Positions 26,754-35,520 of a DNA stretch of 64,000 nucleotides are shown in pieces. Position 1 is the first letter of the stretch. Each line of letters begins with the position of its first letter. The stretch comes from Sutterella massiliensis. GTDB taxonomy: Bacteria; Pseudomonadota; Gammaproteobacteria; Burkholderiales; Burkholderiaceae_F. The position numbers were made by a program, and so were the translations under genes. The stretch spans positions 16,738-80,737 of the forward strand of contig NZ_JACJJC010000013.1 in NCBI RefSeq assembly GCF_016899755.1, given 5' to 3'. Below the pieces are notes generated by a model, which saw only the letters and a program-made list of their open reading frames with translations, had not been told where the DNA came from and searched no databases.

Positions 26754-27960
26754 TAAGCTCGTGGACCTCGTCCATTTTCCATTTCCATCGAAAAGGAACG
26801 GGGTCCTCGTTGCATTCTGCCACCCAGCGTTCGATATGACTCCGAAGTTCGTCCTTTGAGTTAACTCTCAGCCCGCGAAGGCTCACTCGAGCCATCTTGC
26901 TGAAGAAGGCTTCAATCAAATTCAGCCAAGAGGCATGCTTGGGTGTAAACACGAACTGGAAGCGCCCTTTGCGGGTGTCGAGATACGCTCGCGTTTCGCG
27001 CGAGGTGTGGATGGTGTGATTGTCAAGAACCATGAAGATCACGCAATCTTCGGGGTAAGTCGCATCGATCAACTTCAAAAAGTCGATGAAATCCGCACTC
27101 TTGTGTCGCTCGCGAATCAGGCTGTGCACTTTGCCGGTGATCAAATCTATGCCGGCAAGAAGCGACAAGGTTCCGTGCCGTTTGTACTCGTAGTCGCGAC
27201 GAGTAAATCCGTTGTCGGCGCTCGGCCGCCTGTCCGGGTGAACGTTGCCAATCGCCTGAATCCCGGGCTTCTCGTCATACGAAACGAATACCGCCCCATT
27301 CGGTTGCGACGAACTGCTCAAGGTGTCCCTGAAGACGAGTTCCATTTCGACGCGCTTGTATAAGAGCAGAACTTCATGACACTTGGCAGAAAAGTCCGGA
27401 TCCTTCTTCTCAAGGTAATAGCGACTGCGGTGAGGCTTAATCTCATCGCTATCCAGGATCGACCAAATAGTCGACTTGGATGCCTTCGCGAGCTCGCCGC
27501 CGAAAGGTTTTTCACTTGCGTGTTTTCGAACGTATTCGGCAAGCGTATCCATAGACCAAAGCGCCTGAGTCGGGGCGTCAGGCAGGTCTTTGGGCGGCGT
27601 ACACGCCAGTTCCTTAACCCAAGTCCGCGCTTCGACGCCGATAACCGTCGGCCGGCCGCTGCGCTTCAAGTCGTCGAGCGCCATCATCGGGCCGATCTGC
27701 AGAGCTTTGCGAAGCATGCGGGCCACCGCACTGACGGATAGACCGACAGAGGCGGCGATCTCTCGCTGTGGCTGTCCTTCGGCGGCAGCAAGGAAAACTT
27801 TGGCTCGCTGCACTCGGCGAAGTTCCTCGCTTCGGGAGCCGGCTATTTGCTTCAGGGTTGTGATTTGCTCGGGAGTGAGTTCGAGTCGATTGCTAACAGG
27901 GCGACCGCGCGGCATAGGAGGGTATCCGTTATGGGAAAGTCCCTCCATTGTACCGCACAT
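26737..27960 (-). CDS. IS630-family DDE transposase
   Basis: The 407-residue transposase has an N-terminal helix-turn-helix (about 25-85: LTPEQITTLKQIA, QREIAASVGLSVSAVARML) and a C-terminal DDE_3 catalytic domain. The triad residues are Asp229 (FVSYDEKPG), Asp313 (MVLDNHTIH) and Glu350 (SWLNLIEAFF). This DNH...NxIE arrangement is characteristic of the IS630/Tc1-mariner group. There are no internal stops or frameshifts. An in-frame ATG at 27915 (MPRGRPV) is an alternative start. The gene ends inside the left terminal repeat. Confidence 0.94.
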   Translation of the reverse strand: MCGTMEGLSHNGYPPMPRGRPVSNRLELTPEQITTLKQIAGSRSEELRRVQRAKVFLAAAEGQPQREIAASVGLSVSAVARMLRKALQIGPMMALDDLKRSGRPTVIGVEARTWVKELACTPPKDLPDAPTQALWSMDTLAEYVRKHASEKPFGGELAKASKSTIWSILDSDEIKPHRSRYYLEKKDPDFSAKCHEVLLLYKRVEMELVFRDTLSSSSQPNGAVFVSYDEKPGIQAIGNVHPDRRPSADNGFTRRDYEYKRHGTLSLLAGIDLITGKVHSLIRERHKSADFIDFLKLIDATYPEDCVIFMVLDNHTIHTSRETRAYLDTRKGRFQFVFTPKHASWLNLIEAFFSKMARVSLRGLRVNSKDELRSHIERWVAECNEDPVPFRWKWKMDEVHELINSVI

Positions 27961-27965
27961 CTCTT

Positions 27966-27994
27966 TTAATAGCGTTATTTTGTGAACGTTGTAC
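27966..27994 (-). repeat. Right terminal inverted repeat of the IS630 element
   Basis: Its reverse complement begins GTACAACGTTCACA and pairs with the left end. The outer flank is TA (27995-27996). Confidence 0.9.
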
Positions 27995-28034
27995 TAGTTC
28001 GACAGTAGGAGGAGTGTTATCAAAACCGAAAAAC

Positions 28035-28055
28035 AACGAAAAAGCGTTTTTCGTT
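28035..28055. terminator. Short AT-rich hairpin, possible bidirectional terminator
   Basis: AACGAAAAA (28035-28043) and TTTTTCGTT (28047-28055) form a 9-bp stem with a 3-base loop. On the minus strand it lies 63 bp after the stop of the PD-(D/E)XK-like gene. The T-rich arm could end transcription from either side. Confidence 0.45.
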
Positions 28056-28118
28056 TACGAAATGGACTTGGCCGCAGATTGTTTGGGCGAGTTTGCAAAA
28101 CGCTGCACAGCGGCCTGA

Positions 28119-29516
28119 TTAGCGCAGGAGCTTCTTGTGCGCAGTCTCGCCGAAGTCATTCATGGCGGAACGCGGCTTCGGGAAGCGCTTCGATATCCCG
28201 ACCGTCATGAGACCGGCATAGTCAAGCGCGGAAATGCCGGGGCGGTCGAGCCCGTCCATGGAGTTGGCGAGAAAGAGAAGGGCGCTGTCGACGTTCTCGC
28301 GCAAGAGTTTCAAGACGGCTTCGCCCGGCCGCAGGAAAAAGACGGCGTTATGCGTACGAAGCACGGGTGCAACGGGGCGCCCCGACTCGGCCGAAAGCAC
28401 AAGTGCGTTGACTATCGTCTGCAGCAAATCTTTTTCGCGCATTGTTTCCGCCCAGCGGATCGGATCTTCTGGACGGCCGCCCTTCGATTTGTATTCAAGG
28501 GCAATGAGGCCGGTCGTGAGTTCGATTACGGCATCGGGCTGCGCTCGAAGGGGCCCGGCGCGAAAGGTTTCGCGGTCGGATTCGCGGAAAAGAATTCGCC
28601 CCATGTCGGCGGGCAGAAACGGTACGAGCCGAATGGGATCGTCCTCAATGCGGGCGACAAGTTCCGGGTCGAAAAAGACCGCTTCGATCCCCATGCCGCA
28701 GAGTTCGGCGTGTGCGGTCGTGAGGCCCGGGCGACGCTCGAAGGGAAGCGTCAGCAAAACGACCGCGTTCGCGAGCGGCGAAACGGGCGGAGGCGGCGCT
28801 GCATGTTCGCGAATCGGCACGGCTTTGCCGCTCGACTCGTAGGTAAAGACGGGCGCGGTCGGCATCGCGGGCGCAGCAGGCTGAACGCTCTGCATCGCCT
28901 GTGCGGCGTGTTCGTTCACGGTGTGGGAGGCGGCGGAAACGGCAGCCGCGGCCGCAACGGCTGCAAGCGTCGGTTCATCGCGCACGGGGACCGGCGCAGT
29001 GGACTGCAGATGCTGAGCGGGCTCTCCGAACGAAGGCTCCTTCTGCTCGATTGCCTGCGGTTCGGCGAGCCCCGGCTCGCGGCGCTTGGGCGCAACGAAG
29101 TCGTCGGCTTCGTCGCGAAGGCGCGCGAGGCCGATCGGCGCCTTCGAGCGCGATTTGGGAGGCGGCACGAAAGAGGCGAGCGGATCGTTCGAGACGGGGG
29201 CGTCGTCGGATTCGATGGCGCTCGGTAACTCTCGCTCGGGCGTTGCGTCGGCGTAGGCGGGCTTCGCCGCTTCGAGCGAAGAGTTCGCCTGTGCGGATGA
29301 GCCGGGCGCTCCGGGCGCCGCGGCCGCTGCAGACGCAGAGAGGCTGCTCTGTACGGCCTGAACGTTGAGCGTCGCCGCAGCGCGCTTTCTGCGCACGAGC
29401 GCGGCGACCGCAAAGAAGATCGCCGTGATGACGAGCGTGAGCGCGATGAAGGCGAAGACGACGAGGATGATGAGCCCCTGCGGGGTCGACGCCGCGTTGA
29501 GAATGGCTTCCTTCAT
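28119..29516 (-). CDS. Membrane-anchored PD-(D/E)XK nuclease-like protein
   Basis: 465 residues. One membrane helix lies near the N-terminus (about 14-40, LIILVVFAFIALTLVITAIFF), followed by a basic stop-transfer and about 200 residues of Ala/Pro/Ser-rich linker. The C-terminal domain (about 245-465) carries the pattern of the restriction-endonuclease-like fold: Asp328 (AQPDAVIE), Glu341-Tyr-Lys343 (LIALEYKSK) and a downstream helix with Gln366 (DLLQTIVNAL), as in Cas4/RecB-type nucleases. This is a motif-based inference. A nuclease tethered to the inner-membrane face is unusual. It starts 12 bp after the methylase stop, so it is the last gene of the maf-methylase operon. Confidence 0.65.
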   Translation of the reverse strand: MKEAILNAASTPQGLIILVVFAFIALTLVITAIFFAVAALVRRKRAAATLNVQAVQSSLSASAAAAAPGAPGSSAQANSSLEAAKPAYADATPERELPSAIESDDAPVSNDPLASFVPPPKSRSKAPIGLARLRDEADDFVAPKRREPGLAEPQAIEQKEPSFGEPAQHLQSTAPVPVRDEPTLAAVAAAAAVSAASHTVNEHAAQAMQSVQPAAPAMPTAPVFTYESSGKAVPIREHAAPPPPVSPLANAVVLLTLPFERRPGLTTAHAELCGMGIEAVFFDPELVARIEDDPIRLVPFLPADMGRILFRESDRETFRAGPLRAQPDAVIELTTGLIALEYKSKGGRPEDPIRWAETMREKDLLQTIVNALVLSAESGRPVAPVLRTHNAVFFLRPGEAVLKLLRENVDSALLFLANSMDGLDRPGISALDYAGLMTVGISKRFPKPRSAMNDFGETAHKKLLR

Positions 29517-29528
29517 GGCGGCCTCACG

Positions 29529-30416
29529 CTAGTGTTCGCCCTTGCGGCGATCGGGTCGCTTGGCGCCCTTCGGCCGATTAGAGCTCCCGCGATGGGGCTT
29601 CGTTCCGTTCGGTCGGCTCGAAACGAATTTCTCGGCTTTCTCGGTTTTCTCGCCCTTGTGCTTGGCGTGTTCGGGCGCGTAGCGCGGCGCGCTCCCTCGG
29701 CCGGCTTCGGCCAAAACGGCAAAAACGGTCGGCAGTTTCGGCAGCGTTCTTGCTGCTTGATCGAGCTCCTTCCACTCGCGCACGTGAAGCGTTCGGATCG
29801 ACTCGCCCGCACCCATGATGTCGGTCGCGACCGTCACGCGCGTTTCGGGCGCGAGCGTCTTGACGAGCGAGGCGAGCATGTGCGTATTGCGGTAGGGTGT
29901 TTCGATAAAGAGCTGTGTTTCGCTTGCACGGCTCTGGCGTTCAAGATTCACGATTGCCGCGCGCCTTTCATCCTCGGCGATCGGGAGGTAACCGAGAAAG
30001 CGGAATCGCTGACCGTCCAGGCCAGATGCCATGAGCGCAAGCAGAATTGACGACGGACCGACGAGCGGGCGCACGCGGATGCCGAGCGCATGCGCGCGGG
30101 CGACAATCTGCGCCCCCGGATCCGCAACGCCGGGGCAACCCGATTCGGAGAGGATCGCTGCGTCTTCGCCCGCAAGGACAGGCGCGAGCCAACCGTCGAT
30201 CTTCCCGGGGTCGGGATCGTGTCCGATTTCTTCAATCACGAGTTCGCTCACGGGCTTCGGATGCCCCATGGCCTTGATGGCCGCGCGCGCCGTCTTGGCC
30301 GCTTCGACGAGAAAGCGGTCTATGCGGCGCATGGCGTCAAGCGTCCCGGCGGGAAGCGCGTCTGCGACTTTACCGTCGCTCACGAGGTTGGGAAGCAGGT
30401 AAATAGTGCCCGGCAT
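29529..30416 (-). CDS. RsmI-like tetrapyrrole-methylase-fold SAM methyltransferase
   Basis: The protein has 295 residues. The N-terminus GTIYLLPNLVSDG, the loop LSESGCPGVADPGAQIV (about 88-104) and the central GPSSILLALMASGLDG (about 119-134) are hallmarks of the RsmI/tetrapyrrole methylase fold. The motif differs from canonical RsmI (GTLYLVATPIGN; SDAGTPLISDPG). It fits the paralogous methyltransferase found next to maf in betaproteobacteria, so the 16S rRNA cytidine methylation of RsmI should not be assumed. The last 45 residues form a Lys/Arg-rich low-complexity tail that could bind RNA. It lies 51 bp after maf and 12 bp before the PD-(D/E)XK gene. Confidence 0.85.
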   Translation of the reverse strand: MPGTIYLLPNLVSDGKVADALPAGTLDAMRRIDRFLVEAAKTARAAIKAMGHPKPVSELVIEEIGHDPDPGKIDGWLAPVLAGEDAAILSESGCPGVADPGAQIVARAHALGIRVRPLVGPSSILLALMASGLDGQRFRFLGYLPIAEDERRAAIVNLERQSRASETQLFIETPYRNTHMLASLVKTLAPETRVTVATDIMGAGESIRTLHVREWKELDQAARTLPKLPTVFAVLAEAGRGSAPRYAPEHAKHKGEKTEKAEKFVSSRPNGTKPHRGSSNRPKGAKRPDRRKGEH

Positions 30417-30467
30417 GAGTGGAACTCGAAAAAACGGAAAAGGGATCGTGCGGCGTGCCCGCTGAGA

Positions 30468-31067
30468 TCAGGCCGATTCGGCGAGCCCGGGGAGTACTTC
30501 AACGCCTGCGTTCGCAAGCAGCGTCGTAAGCTTCATGAGCGGGAGCCCGATGAGCGACGTCGGGTCGTCCGACTCCACGGAAGCCATGAGCGCGATGCCG
30601 AGCTTTTCGATCTTGGCGGCACCCGCACAGTCGAAGGGCTTTTCGCGGTCGACGTAGGCTTCGATCGTTTCGCGCTTCAGGCTGCGCATGCGAATCGTTG
30701 TCGGCGACAGGAGCTTCTCAGCGCGTCCTTCGGCGTCGATCACGCAAAGCGCCGTGTAGAAAACGACGACATTGCCCTGCATGGCCGTGAGCTGCTCGAT
30801 CGCGCGTTCTCGAGTGTGGGGCTTGCCGAGCTTCGTGCCGTTCAAATCGGCTACCTGGTCGGATCCGATCACGACGCTGCCCGGGTGCTTTTCCCAGATG
30901 GCGTGCGCCTTCATTTCCGAGAGGCGCAGCGCCGTGTCCTTGGGCGTTTCGCCGGGGCGCGAGGATTCGTCAATATCTGGGCTCTCGGCGTCGTATTCGA
31001 GGCCAAGGCGGTCGAGGAGCTCGCGGCGGTAGCGCGAGCTTGAGGCGAGGATGAGTTTCTTCTGCAT
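30468..31067 (-). CDS. Maf-like nucleotide pyrophosphatase (YceF group)
   Basis: The 199-residue Maf-fold house-cleaning enzyme would hydrolyse non-canonical nucleoside triphosphates such as m7GTP. The N-terminal substrate loop LILASSSRYRRELLDRLG, the PDIDESxxPGETP motif and the catalytic SDQV (about 68-71) are all present. The SDQV and adjacent residues are more like YceF than the dTTP/UTP pyrophosphatase YhdE. Its start is divergent from yceD, the usual neighbour of this group. It heads a minus-strand operon with the methylase and the PD-(D/E)XK protein. Confidence 0.92.
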   Translation of the reverse strand: MQKKLILASSSRYRRELLDRLGLEYDAESPDIDESSRPGETPKDTALRLSEMKAHAIWEKHPGSVVIGSDQVADLNGTKLGKPHTRERAIEQLTAMQGNVVVFYTALCVIDAEGRAEKLLSPTTIRMRSLKRETIEAYVDREKPFDCAGAAKIEKLGIALMASVESDDPTSLIGLPLMKLTTLLANAGVEVLPGLAESA

Positions 31068-31249
31068 AATTCATCCATTCTAGCGGGATGCGCCGAGCGC
31101 GTGATTTTGGTCGGACGACCGCCCGATGCGCGGCGCTCGCACAAGTGAGCGCACGCGTCTTTCGCGCTAAACTGCGCGCGCAGTTTGAATCTACGAGCGC
31201 GCGGCGCGATAGCGAACCGCAAGCTCAACAATCCATGGAGACTCTTTCG

Positions 31250-31762
31250 ATGGCGCTCATCATCGATATCTTCGATCTCGCACTCAAGGAAAAATCCGTC
31301 GAAGGCGAAGTCCCCGTCGGCGACATGCCCGAATTGCGCGCTTTTCTCGCGACCGACGCCGGCAGCGTCAGGTACGCGATCGAGGGCCGCGGCGAGCGGC
31401 GCGGGCGTCCCGCAGCCATGCTTTCGATCTGGGGCGAAGTCGAAATGCCCTGCGCGCGCTGCAATAAGCCCGTCGCGGTCGACATTGAATCCGAAGCCGT
31501 CTTCCTTTTCACGAAGACCGAGGCCGAAGCCAACGCCATGCCCGTGAGCGAAGACGAAGAGGACGAAGACGTCGTTGTCGGTTCGCGCAAGTTCAACGTT
31601 GACGCCTGGGTGCAGGAAGAGGCGATTTTGTCGCTGCCCGCCATGACTGTTCACGAAGACGGCTGCGAAGAGGACATGTGGGAAGACGAAGAACCCGAAG
31701 CGGTCGAAGAAAAAAAGCCCAATCCCTTTGCAGCGTTGGCCGGCATGAAATTCCGTAAGTAA
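31250..31762 (+). CDS. yceD: YceD/DUF177 family protein
   Basis: The family is linked to 23S rRNA accumulation and in most bacteria sits directly upstream of rpmF. I take the ATG at 31250 because GGAG lies about 9 bases before it; the frame is open further upstream (31235 and beyond). The 170 residues include the conserved CARC pair (EMPCARCNKPV), a Glu/Asp-rich middle, and the C-terminal NPFAALAGMKFRK tail typical of the family. Unusually, no rpmF follows: a terminator and a convergent porin gene come next. Confidence 0.9.
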   Translation: MALIIDIFDLALKEKSVEGEVPVGDMPELRAFLATDAGSVRYAIEGRGERRGRPAAMLSIWGEVEMPCARCNKPVAVDIESEAVFLFTKTEAEANAMPVSEDEEDEDVVVGSRKFNVDAWVQEEAILSLPAMTVHEDGCEEDMWEDEEPEAVEEKKPNPFAALAGMKFRK

Positions 31763-31809
31763 GCAGCCGCTCGGCTCCTTTGCTGGCGCGCTCCGACTCA
31801 ATTCGAAGC

Positions 31810-31844
31810 AAAAGGACGACATCGAGCCGGATGCCGTCCTTTTC
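31810..31844. terminator. Bidirectional intrinsic terminator between yceD and the porin
   Basis: AAAAGGAC-GACATC pairs with GATGCC-GTCCTTTTC. A-rich and T-rich flanks serve both convergent genes. Confidence 0.8.
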
Positions 31845-31921
31845 TTATGGAAGCTTCGGATTCGTCGGGTGCCTGAAGTCTGTCTCAACTTCTTCGGGGG
31901 ACCTCGTTGAGCGGCGAACCG

Positions 31922-33127
31922 TCAGAACTTGGTGTGAATGCCAAAGCCCGCAAATACGCGCGTGGCTACGTTCTGCGTCGTTGCGGTGTTGTCAAAGAGC
32001 CCCGAGCCGTCGCCGTAGCTCGCAATGGCGTAGAGCTGCGTACGCTTGGAAAGCGGATAGCAGTAGCGCGTTGCGTAGACCAAGCGGGTGCCGTCGGTGT
32101 CGTATTCATCGGCAACGTCTTCGCCCTGCCATTCGGCATGCGCGACCTTGAAGGAGGCGTGAATGGTGCCCGGTCCCAAGTGCGTAAAGCCGCCGATCGA
32201 GAAGGAATCGACGCGGAAGCCCTCATCGCTGCGTTGATTGAGGGTCTTGCCGTCGGCTCCCTTTTCGCTGCCGAAGAAGTCTGCTACCTGCAGAGAATTC
32301 GGGCCGCCGAAGACGCGCCGGCCGTTCTCAACGTGCTCGTAGGCAACGAGAACGCGGAAGTCGCCGAAATTTTTACCTGCACCGAGGAAGAAAATATGCG
32401 TGGGCTTGGCATCTTCACTTTGCGCTGCCGTCTTGCTGTTGGGCCAAGTCTGCATCTGCCAGATCGCAGAAAGCGAAAAGTCCGCGTGCTTATAGCCCGC
32501 AGCGAGCGCATAGATGTGAGAGTCCTTCGAAAAGCTGCCCGATTCTGACGTGACGCCGTTCGAATACATGCCAAGAAGCGTCAGGCCGCCGAGATCGCGG
32601 CTCTTGAAGACGATCGCGTTGTCGATGCAGGGCGAGTTGTCGAAGGCACCTAAAAGCGCAGCGTCTGCCGCATTCGATTGCATCGGATTCATGCCCATTG
32701 CCGCCCATTGCGCGTACGTGCCCGTTGAGCCCAAGAAGCCGCCCTGTCGGCCGAACGTGATTTCGCCGATTGACTTTGAGCCAATTGTGAGCGCCGATTC
32801 TCGGCTGAAGAAGTCGCTCGTGCTGTTGGCGTGGCCGTTGTTGATCTGGCCCGTGCCGTCGTCAAAGCCCGATTCAAGGACCACGCGCACGTACTTGTCT
32901 TCGTCGAGCTCTTCGACGACGCGGATGCCCCAGAGGGTTGAGACGTCGACGCCGCTATCCATCGTAAAGGTGGCGGGCGCACCCTTGCCGTCCTTGTAGA
33001 TCAGACCATAATCCAACTGACCGTAGATCTGGACGTCTGACGCGACGGCACTCTGCGAAGCGAGGCCGCTCAAGGCGAGGAGGCCGGCCGCGAAGCCGAG
33101 GCCGAAGCGAGAGAGCTTGTGCTGCAT
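31922..33127 (-). CDS. Gram-negative general porin (Neisseria/Burkholderia type)
   Basis: From the ATG at 33127 (GGAAG upstream), the 401-residue protein has a signal peptide MQHKLSRFGLGFAAGLLALS...VA-SD. The mature start DVQIYGQLDYGLIY is the signature of trimeric 16-stranded betaproteobacterial porins. The motif LGTYAQWAAMG-like constriction-loop region and the C-terminal aromatic ...VFAGFGIHTKF with final Phe fit outer-membrane insertion by BAM. It mediates diffusion of small solutes. The gene stands alone, convergent with yceD. A longer frame to 33394 is not supported. Confidence 0.92.
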   Translation of the reverse strand: MQHKLSRFGLGFAAGLLALSGLASQSAVASDVQIYGQLDYGLIYKDGKGAPATFTMDSGVDVSTLWGIRVVEELDEDKYVRVVLESGFDDGTGQINNGHANSTSDFFSRESALTIGSKSIGEITFGRQGGFLGSTGTYAQWAAMGMNPMQSNAADAALLGAFDNSPCIDNAIVFKSRDLGGLTLLGMYSNGVTSESGSFSKDSHIYALAAGYKHADFSLSAIWQMQTWPNSKTAAQSEDAKPTHIFFLGAGKNFGDFRVLVAYEHVENGRRVFGGPNSLQVADFFGSEKGADGKTLNQRSDEGFRVDSFSIGGFTHLGPGTIHASFKVAHAEWQGEDVADEYDTDGTRLVYATRYCYPLSKRTQLYAIASYGDGSGLFDNTATTQNVATRVFAGFGIHTKF

Positions 33128-33496
33128 GGTTTCTTCCTTTTTCGTTTGTATGCATGAGACATCTGCTGCGACGAAGAGAATCGGGAAAAGATCGGTTCGT
33201 GCAGCAAACGCTCTCAACTTTGAACGCTCCGGCCTCGGAAATAAAGTTTTCCGGTTTTCCGATTGCCGAAAATGGTCTTTGCTTATGGCGGAAAACGACG
33301 AGTAACAGCTATAGATAGCGAATGCAAGTACACACTTTCTTATTTCTTTTCGGGATACTCCGAATATGCGTGCGCAACGGTTTTCGAAAGACAAACGTCG
33401 GCGTTAGAGTGAAAACGGCGGGCGGTTTACACTTCATGCGTACGGCGTGCCGGTTGGTTTGCGGCGGCCGAGGCGAAACAGAAGAGCGGAACGAGG
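33128..33496. other. Divergent promoter region between the porin and fsr
   Basis: No gene seen. The stretch is relatively AT-rich and should contain the porin promoter and leader on the minus strand and the fsr promoter on the plus strand. I could not fix hexamers. Confidence 0.4.
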
Positions 33497-34726
33497 ATGA
33501 AAGTCGGTCAGAATGGTGCGACATCGGCAACTGGCGGCATGGCTGTCGGGCTTCTCGCAGCGGTCTGCTTCGGGCATTTCCTCAATGACGGGATCGGTTC
33601 CATCATTCCTGCGGCGCTGCCGATTCTGCGCGACGCACACGGTCTTACCTTTGCCGAAGTGGGCCTCATCACGCTCATCGTGCAGATCACGAGTTCGCTC
33701 CTGCAGCCCGTTGTGGGTCTCGCGACCGACAGGCATCCGACCCGCTATGCGCTTGCGCTCGGGATGTGCTTCACGTTTGCGGGGCTCATTCTCTTGGGGC
33801 GCGCCGCGTCGTTCTCGGCGATTCTTCTCTCGGTCGCACTGATCGGGTGCGGTTCCGCGGTCTTTCATCCCGAGTCGGCGCGCATTGCGCAGTTCGCTTC
33901 TGGCGGAAGAAAGGGACTCGCACAGGCGATCTTCCAGGTTGGCGGCAACGCCGGCATGGCCGTGGGGCCTTTGGCCGCCGCCTTTGTCGTTGTCCCCTAC
34001 GGACAGCCGAGCATAGCGTGGTTTGCGTCCATGGCGGCCTTTGCCGCGTGCCTTTTTGTCTGGGTCGGTCGCGAAGGTGTCGCGCTCGAATTGCGCGAGC
34101 GCATCTTCGCCAAGAAAACCGAGGAAAAGAAGGGAGCCGATTCGCCCGGTTTCGGACTCACGAAGCGCGGACTCATCGCGTTCTTTGCGATGCTTCTCAT
34201 ATTGATGTTCTCGAAGCAGGTCTACATCGCGACGCTTCAGAACTTCTTCACGTTCTACCTGATCGACACCTTCGGGCTCGACATAGACCGCGCGCAGTAT
34301 GCGCTCTTTGGCTTCCTTGTGATGAGCGCGCTCGGAACCGTCGCGGGCGGTCCGCTCACGGACCGCTTCGGTCGGCGGATCGTCATTCTCTGGTCGATTC
34401 TCGGGGCCGCGCCTTTTGCGCTGGCGCTCCCCTGGGTCGGTCTCGCGGGTGTCATAGCGCTCGCGCTTACCGTTTCCTTCATCATGAGCTCGGCCTTCAC
34501 GGCGATTCTAGTCTGGGCGCTCGATGCCGCCCCAGAGCGCGTCGGGATGGTTTCGGGACTCTTCTTCGGATTGAGCTTCGGCATGGGCGGGCTCGCGACT
34601 GCTGCCTTCGGTTACGCGGCCGACGTTTTCGGGCTGCACACGATGTTTGCTGCGGCGTCGCTTTTGCCGCTTGCGGGCTTCATCGCGTTTCTGTTGCCCG
34701 TGGACGGGACGCGAAAGCGGGCGTAG
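33497..34726 (+). CDS. fsr: MFS exporter, fosmidomycin-resistance (Fsr) family
   Basis: This 409-residue inner-membrane protein has about twelve hydrophobic helices and a charged central loop (about 195-220). The N-terminal GHFLNDGIGSIIPAALPILR and GCGSAVFHPESARIAQFASG...GLAQAIFQVGGNAG are the distinguishing motifs of the Fsr subfamily of proton-coupled drug exporters, which confer fosmidomycin resistance in E. coli. The window also encodes IspDF, part of the MEP pathway that fosmidomycin inhibits, but the two genes are 10 kb apart and a functional link is only suggestive. The physiological substrate is unknown. Confidence 0.9.
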   Translation: MKVGQNGATSATGGMAVGLLAAVCFGHFLNDGIGSIIPAALPILRDAHGLTFAEVGLITLIVQITSSLLQPVVGLATDRHPTRYALALGMCFTFAGLILLGRAASFSAILLSVALIGCGSAVFHPESARIAQFASGGRKGLAQAIFQVGGNAGMAVGPLAAAFVVVPYGQPSIAWFASMAAFAACLFVWVGREGVALELRERIFAKKTEEKKGADSPGFGLTKRGLIAFFAMLLILMFSKQVYIATLQNFFTFYLIDTFGLDIDRAQYALFGFLVMSALGTVAGGPLTDRFGRRIVILWSILGAAPFALALPWVGLAGVIALALTVSFIMSSAFTAILVWALDAAPERVGMVSGLFFGLSFGMGGLATAAFGYAADVFGLHTMFAAASLLPLAGFIAFLLPVDGTRKRA

Positions 34727-34826
34727 GAAAAAGAAGCGTTTCCCGCAGGAAAAAACAGCCGGCATTCTCCGGCAGTTTGCTACAGTCGATTTGCCGATCC
34801 GAACTTTTTGAGATTAAAAGCGAATC

Positions 34827-35429
34827 ATGCAGAAACAAGCGCATTCCGGCAGTAGAAGCCGTCAAGTCGCTCGATTTGTCGAGTGGATGTCGCCCTGTGG
34901 CAAATTCGTTCTGGCGAGTGTCGGCGACGAGCTCCTCATGTGCGACTGGGCAGACGGCTGGCATCACGGAACCATCATGAGCCGTTTCGAGCGGCTTTTG
35001 CCCCTTTCGTTCGAAAGCGGAACGTCCCCGGTGATCGAGCGGGCGCTCGCAGAGCTTCGGGCCTATTTTAAAGGCGAGCGTAAAGCCTTCGATCTGCCGC
35101 TTCGCTATGTGGGTACCGAATTCCAGAGAGCCGTTTGGTCGGCGCTCGAGCGCGTTCCCTATGGTGAACTCGTGCGCTACGGCGATATTGCCGAGGCGAT
35201 CGGACGCCCCAAAGCGGCGCGTGCCGTAGGCGCGGCGGTCGGTCAGAATCCTTTTTCAATCATCGTTCCCTGCCACCGCGTGATCGGGCGAGACGGCACG
35301 CTCGTCGGTTACGGGGGCGGCTACGATGCAAAGCGCCGGCTCCTTGCGCTTGAAATGGGCGTGCCCGAAAGTGAGCTGCCGTTCGAGAGCGGTGCGCAGC
35401 TGCATGCGGCAAGCCGCTTGGCGAAATAG
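34827..35429 (+). CDS. ogt: Methylated-DNA-protein cysteine methyltransferase
   Basis: The enzyme removes O6-alkyl groups from guanine by suicide transfer to a cysteine. The 200-residue protein has an N-terminal RNase-H-like part and the C-terminal DNA-binding domain with VGAAVGQNPFSIIVPCHRVIG; the Cys in PCHRV is the acceptor. GGY near its end completes the active site. No AraC-like Ada domain is present, so it is Ogt-type. It lies 100 bp after fsr with no obvious terminator between. The shared terminator that follows mainly serves mfd. Confidence 0.94.
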   Translation: MQKQAHSGSRSRQVARFVEWMSPCGKFVLASVGDELLMCDWADGWHHGTIMSRFERLLPLSFESGTSPVIERALAELRAYFKGERKAFDLPLRYVGTEFQRAVWSALERVPYGELVRYGDIAEAIGRPKAARAVGAAVGQNPFSIIVPCHRVIGRDGTLVGYGGGYDAKRRLLALEMGVPESELPFESGAQLHAASRLAK

Positions 35430-35454
35430 GCAATCTCGAATCGGTCTATTTCGC

Positions 35455-35491
35455 GAAAAAAGGCCGCGCCGTTGCGCCTGGCGGCGCGGCC
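35455..35491 (-). terminator. Intrinsic terminator of mfd
   Basis: A 10-bp GC stem, GGCCGCGCCG / CGGCGCGGCC (35462-35491), is followed on the minus strand by six T (complement of 35455-35460). On the plus strand it may also stop ogt transcription less efficiently. Confidence 0.8.
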
Positions 35492-35520
35492 GATTTCGTA
35501 CGGCCCGACAGTAAAAAATG

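Larger units (their letters stand above)
26725..27994 (-). mobile_element. Complete IS630-family insertion sequence
   Basis: A 1270-bp element is bounded by 29-bp terminal inverted repeats with three mismatches and flanked on both sides by TA (26723-26724 and 27995-27996), the target duplicated by IS630/mariner-type elements. It carries one full-length transposase gene on the minus strand with an intact DDE triad, so it looks recently active. It lies between the unknown 427-residue protein and the PD-(D/E)XK gene without obviously breaking either. Confidence 0.93.
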
